NCBI GenBank assembly: GCA_005779435.1
Contig: SXJH01000130.1
Span: 1 to 7,169, forward strand
DNA from: Nitrosomonas sp.
Lineage (GTDB): Bacteria > Pseudomonadota > Gammaproteobacteria > Burkholderiales > Nitrosomonadaceae
Direction: 5' to 3'
Length of the DNA stretch: 7,169 nucleotides
The position numbers and the translations under genes are program-made. Under the pieces are notes generated by a model. The model was not told where the DNA came from, made no database searches, and saw only the letters and a program-made list of their open reading frames with translations. Positions 5,259 through 7,169 of this stretch are shown here, one piece after another (within the stretch, counting starts at the first letter, position 1; the number at the start of each line of letters is the position of its first letter).

Positions 5259-6695
5259 ATGAGCGCAGTATTGCAAAGTCTGGTTAATCAACCATACAAG
5301 CACGGCTTCGTCACCGATATCGAATCCGATGTTGCGCCCAAAGGGCTCAACGAGGATATTATCCGGCTCATTTCCGCCAAAAAGGATGAGCCGGAATGGT
5401 TGCTGTCATTCCGGTTGAAGGCTTACCGGCACTGGCTGACGATGACGGAACCGCAATGGCAGAACGTGCATTATCCCAAGATCGATTTCCAGGATATCAG
5501 CTATTATTCGGCGCCGAAGCCGAAGAAAAAGCTGGCCAGCATGGACGAGGTCGATCCGGAATTGTTACGCACTTTTGAAAAACTGGGGGTGCCGATGCAT
5601 GAGCGCGCCGCGCTTGCGGGGGTTGCCGTCGATGTCATTTTCGATAGCGTTTCCGTTACCACGACCTATAAACAAAAATTGGCCGAGGTCGGCATTATTT
5701 TCTGCTCGATCTCCGAAGCGGTGCATAATCATCCCGAATTGATTCAGAAATACCTGGGATCGGTGGTTCCGGTCGGCGACAACTACTTTGCCGCATTGAA
5801 TTCCGCCGTTTTCACCGACGGTTCGTTTTGCTTCATCCCCAAAGGGGTGAAATGTCCGATGGATTTGTCCACCTATTTCCGCATCAATACGGAAGGCTCC
5901 GGTCAATTCGAACGCACGCTGATCATCGCGGAAGAAGGCGCATCGGTTTCTTATCTGGAAGGCTGCACAGCGCCTCGATTCGACACCAATCAACTGCATG
6001 CCGCCGTGGTCGAATTGATTGCGTTGGACGATGCGGATATCAAGTATTCCACGGTACAGAACTGGTACGCCGGCGACGAAAACGGTGTCGGCGGCATTTT
6101 TAATTTTGTCACCAAGCGCGGCTTAGCAAAAGGCAAGAATTCGCGTATTTCCTGGACACAAGTCGAAACCGGCTCGGCCATCTCATGGAAATATCCATCC
6201 TGCATTTTGCGCGGCGACAACTCGGTCGGCGAATTTTATTCCGTAGCGGTCACCAATCATTATCAACAAGCCGATACCGGTACCAAAATGATCCATCTCG
6301 GCAAAAATACCCGCAGCACCATCGTTAGCAAAGGTATTTCCGCCGGTCATTCGAACAGCAGTTATCGCGGCTTGGTGCGTATTTCGCCGACTGCCGAAGG
6401 CGCGCGCAATTACTCGCAATGCGATTCGATGCTGATCGGCGATCAATGCGGCGCGCATACGTTTCCGTATATTCAAGTCAACAATAACAGCGCAACCGTC
6501 GAGCATGAAGCCTCGACATCGAAAATCGGCGAAGATCAATTGTTTTACTTCGCGCAGCGCGGCATAGGCGCGGAAGAAGCGGTTTCCATGATCATCAACG
6601 GTTTTTGCAAGGACGTATTTCAACAATTGCCGATGGAGTTTGCCGTCGAAGCGACAAAATTGCTCAGCTTCAAGCTGGAAGGAAGCGTCGGATGA
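5259..6695 (+). CDS. sufB: SUF scaffold protein SufB
   Basis: SufB is the scaffold of the cytosolic SufBCD complex, where sulfur from SufS/SufE and iron are assembled into a nascent cluster. The 478-residue product compares with 495 in E. coli; most of the difference is at the N-terminus. The core beta-helix domain is intact. EGCTAPR (235-241) holds C236, equivalent to the E. coli cysteine at 254 that accepts sulfur. YSQCDSMLIGDQCGAH (385-400) holds C388, equivalent to E. coli C405. EHEAS (415-419) contains E417, equivalent to E434. The C-terminal segment GEDQLFYFAQRGI (424-436) through NGFCKDVF (447-454) and the ending LEGSVG are typical. The start is the ATG at 5259, preceded at 7 bases by AAGGAAG (5245-5251). 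An AT-rich stretch (5221-5241) lies just upstream, with TATAAA-like bases but no -35 at suitable spacing. Its stop overlaps the sufC start, indicating coupled translation. Confidence 0.97.
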   Translation: MSAVLQSLVNQPYKHGFVTDIESDVAPKGLNEDIIRLISAKKDEPEWLLSFRLKAYRHWLTMTEPQWQNVHYPKIDFQDISYYSAPKPKKKLASMDEVDPELLRTFEKLGVPMHERAALAGVAVDVIFDSVSVTTTYKQKLAEVGIIFCSISEAVHNHPELIQKYLGSVVPVGDNYFAALNSAVFTDGSFCFIPKGVKCPMDLSTYFRINTEGSGQFERTLIIAEEGASVSYLEGCTAPRFDTNQLHAAVVELIALDDADIKYSTVQNWYAGDENGVGGIFNFVTKRGLAKGKNSRISWTQVETGSAISWKYPSCILRGDNSVGEFYSVAVTNHYQQADTGTKMIHLGKNTRSTIVSKGISAGHSNSSYRGLVRISPTAEGARNYSQCDSMLIGDQCGAHTFPYIQVNNNSATVEHEASTSKIGEDQLFYFAQRGIGAEEAVSMIINGFCKDVFQQLPMEFAVEATKLLSFKLEGSVG

Positions 6696-7169
6696 TCGTT
6701 GAAAACAGCAAAACCATACTCTCCGTTCAGGGATTACGCGCCAGCATCGACGGCACCGAGATCCTCAAAGGCATCGACCTTACCGTTAAAAGCGGGGAGA
6801 TTCATGCCATCATGGGACTCAACGGCTCCGGTAAAAGCACGTTTGCAAAAGTGCTCGCGGGCCATGCCGATTACGCAATAACCGGCGGATCGGTTCAATT
6901 CGAAGGCAAGAATCTGCTGGAACTGCCGCCGGAGGAACGCGCGCGTGCCGGATTATTCCTGGCTTTTCAATATCCGATTGAGATTCCCGGCGTCGCCAAC
7001 ACGCAATTTCTCCGTCTGGCTTATAACACCGTTCAAGCGCAGCGCGGTAAAGAAGAATTGGATCCGCTCGAATTCGACGATTTCGTGCGCGAAAAAATGA
7101 AATTGCTGGAAATGAAGCCGGATTTCCTGGATCGTAGCGTCAACGAAGGTTTTTCCGGCGGCGAGAAAA
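6692..7169 (+). CDS. sufC: SUF-system ABC ATPase SufC, N-terminal part (partial)
   Basis: SufC is the soluble ATPase of the SufBCD complex; ATP-driven dimerisation reshapes SufB-SufD for cluster assembly. It is related to ABC transporter ATPases but has no membrane partner. The ATG at 6692-6694 overlaps the sufB TGA (ATGA), and AAGGAAG (6679-6685) sits 6 bases upstream. The window holds 159 codons of about 250. Visible motifs are the Walker A GLNGSGKST (42-50), the Q-loop Q93 in AFQYP, the SufC-typical PIEIPGV (95-101), and the ABC signature FSGGEK (154-159) at the edge. The Walker B aspartate/glutamate and switch histidine lie outside. sufD and sufS would be expected next, but that is inference. 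Confidence 0.96.
   Translation, partial: MIVENSKTILSVQGLRASIDGTEILKGIDLTVKSGEIHAIMGLNGSGKSTFAKVLAGHADYAITGGSVQFEGKNLLELPPEERARAGLFLAFQYPIEIPGVANTQFLRLAYNTVQAQRGKEELDPLEFDDFVREKMKLLEMKPDFLDRSVNEGFSGGEK

Noticed and set aside
5565..6626. Minus-strand open frames of 144 and 147 codons opposite sufB
   Set aside because: Shadow frames with no family resemblance; sufB matches end to end on the other strand.
1..7169. A novel defence, toxin-antitoxin or mobile system
   Set aside because: All genes but one belong to recognised housekeeping families, and there is no transposase, integrase, toxin or repeat array. The one unknown small gene gives no evidence of such a role.

Overview
The window reads as ordinary chromosomal DNA of a proteobacterium, most likely a betaproteobacterium. 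This is an inference from the pepA-holC gene order, the MDF- start and EKQRGA segment of PepA, the MetE/MetR pair, and IscR-type control. Base composition looks close to half G+C, with AT-rich intergenic gaps. No mobile element, CRISPR array, tRNA or rRNA was recognised.

Layout. (1) Positions 1-347, minus strand: the N-terminal end of metE (cobalamin-independent methionine synthase), running off the left edge. It is divergent from metR (455-1354, plus), a LysR-type activator; the 107-bp AT-rich gap must hold both promoters. (2) Positions 1519-3855, minus strand: a compact cluster transcribed pepA, holC, then a small unrecognised gene. These encode leucyl aminopeptidase, the DNA polymerase III chi subunit and a 121-residue protein. 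It converges on metR across a 164-bp gap with no clear terminator. (3) Positions 3856-4185: a 330-bp divergent regulatory region. It contains a candidate pepA promoter inside a 10-bp inverted repeat, a GC-rich palindrome, and a strong iscR promoter covered by two near-identical 25-bp IscR type-1-like boxes. (4) Positions 4186-7169, plus strand: iscR, an A-type Fe-S carrier most like IscA, sufB, and the first 159 codons of sufC, which runs off the right edge.

How the genes work together. The right-hand half is an iron-sulfur cluster biogenesis operon. IscR senses cluster status through a Cys3-His site and probably represses its own promoter. The A-type protein carries clusters to targets, and SufB and SufC form the scaffold and ATPase core of the SUF machine; sufD, sufS and others would be expected beyond the edge. 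The left side is methionine biosynthesis, with MetR as the likely activator of metE. The middle is housekeeping.

The most interesting feature is the pairing of an Isc-type regulator and an IscA-like carrier with a SUF assembly core, controlled by tandem IscR boxes on the promoter. Its components are known families, so it is a notable arrangement and not a new system.
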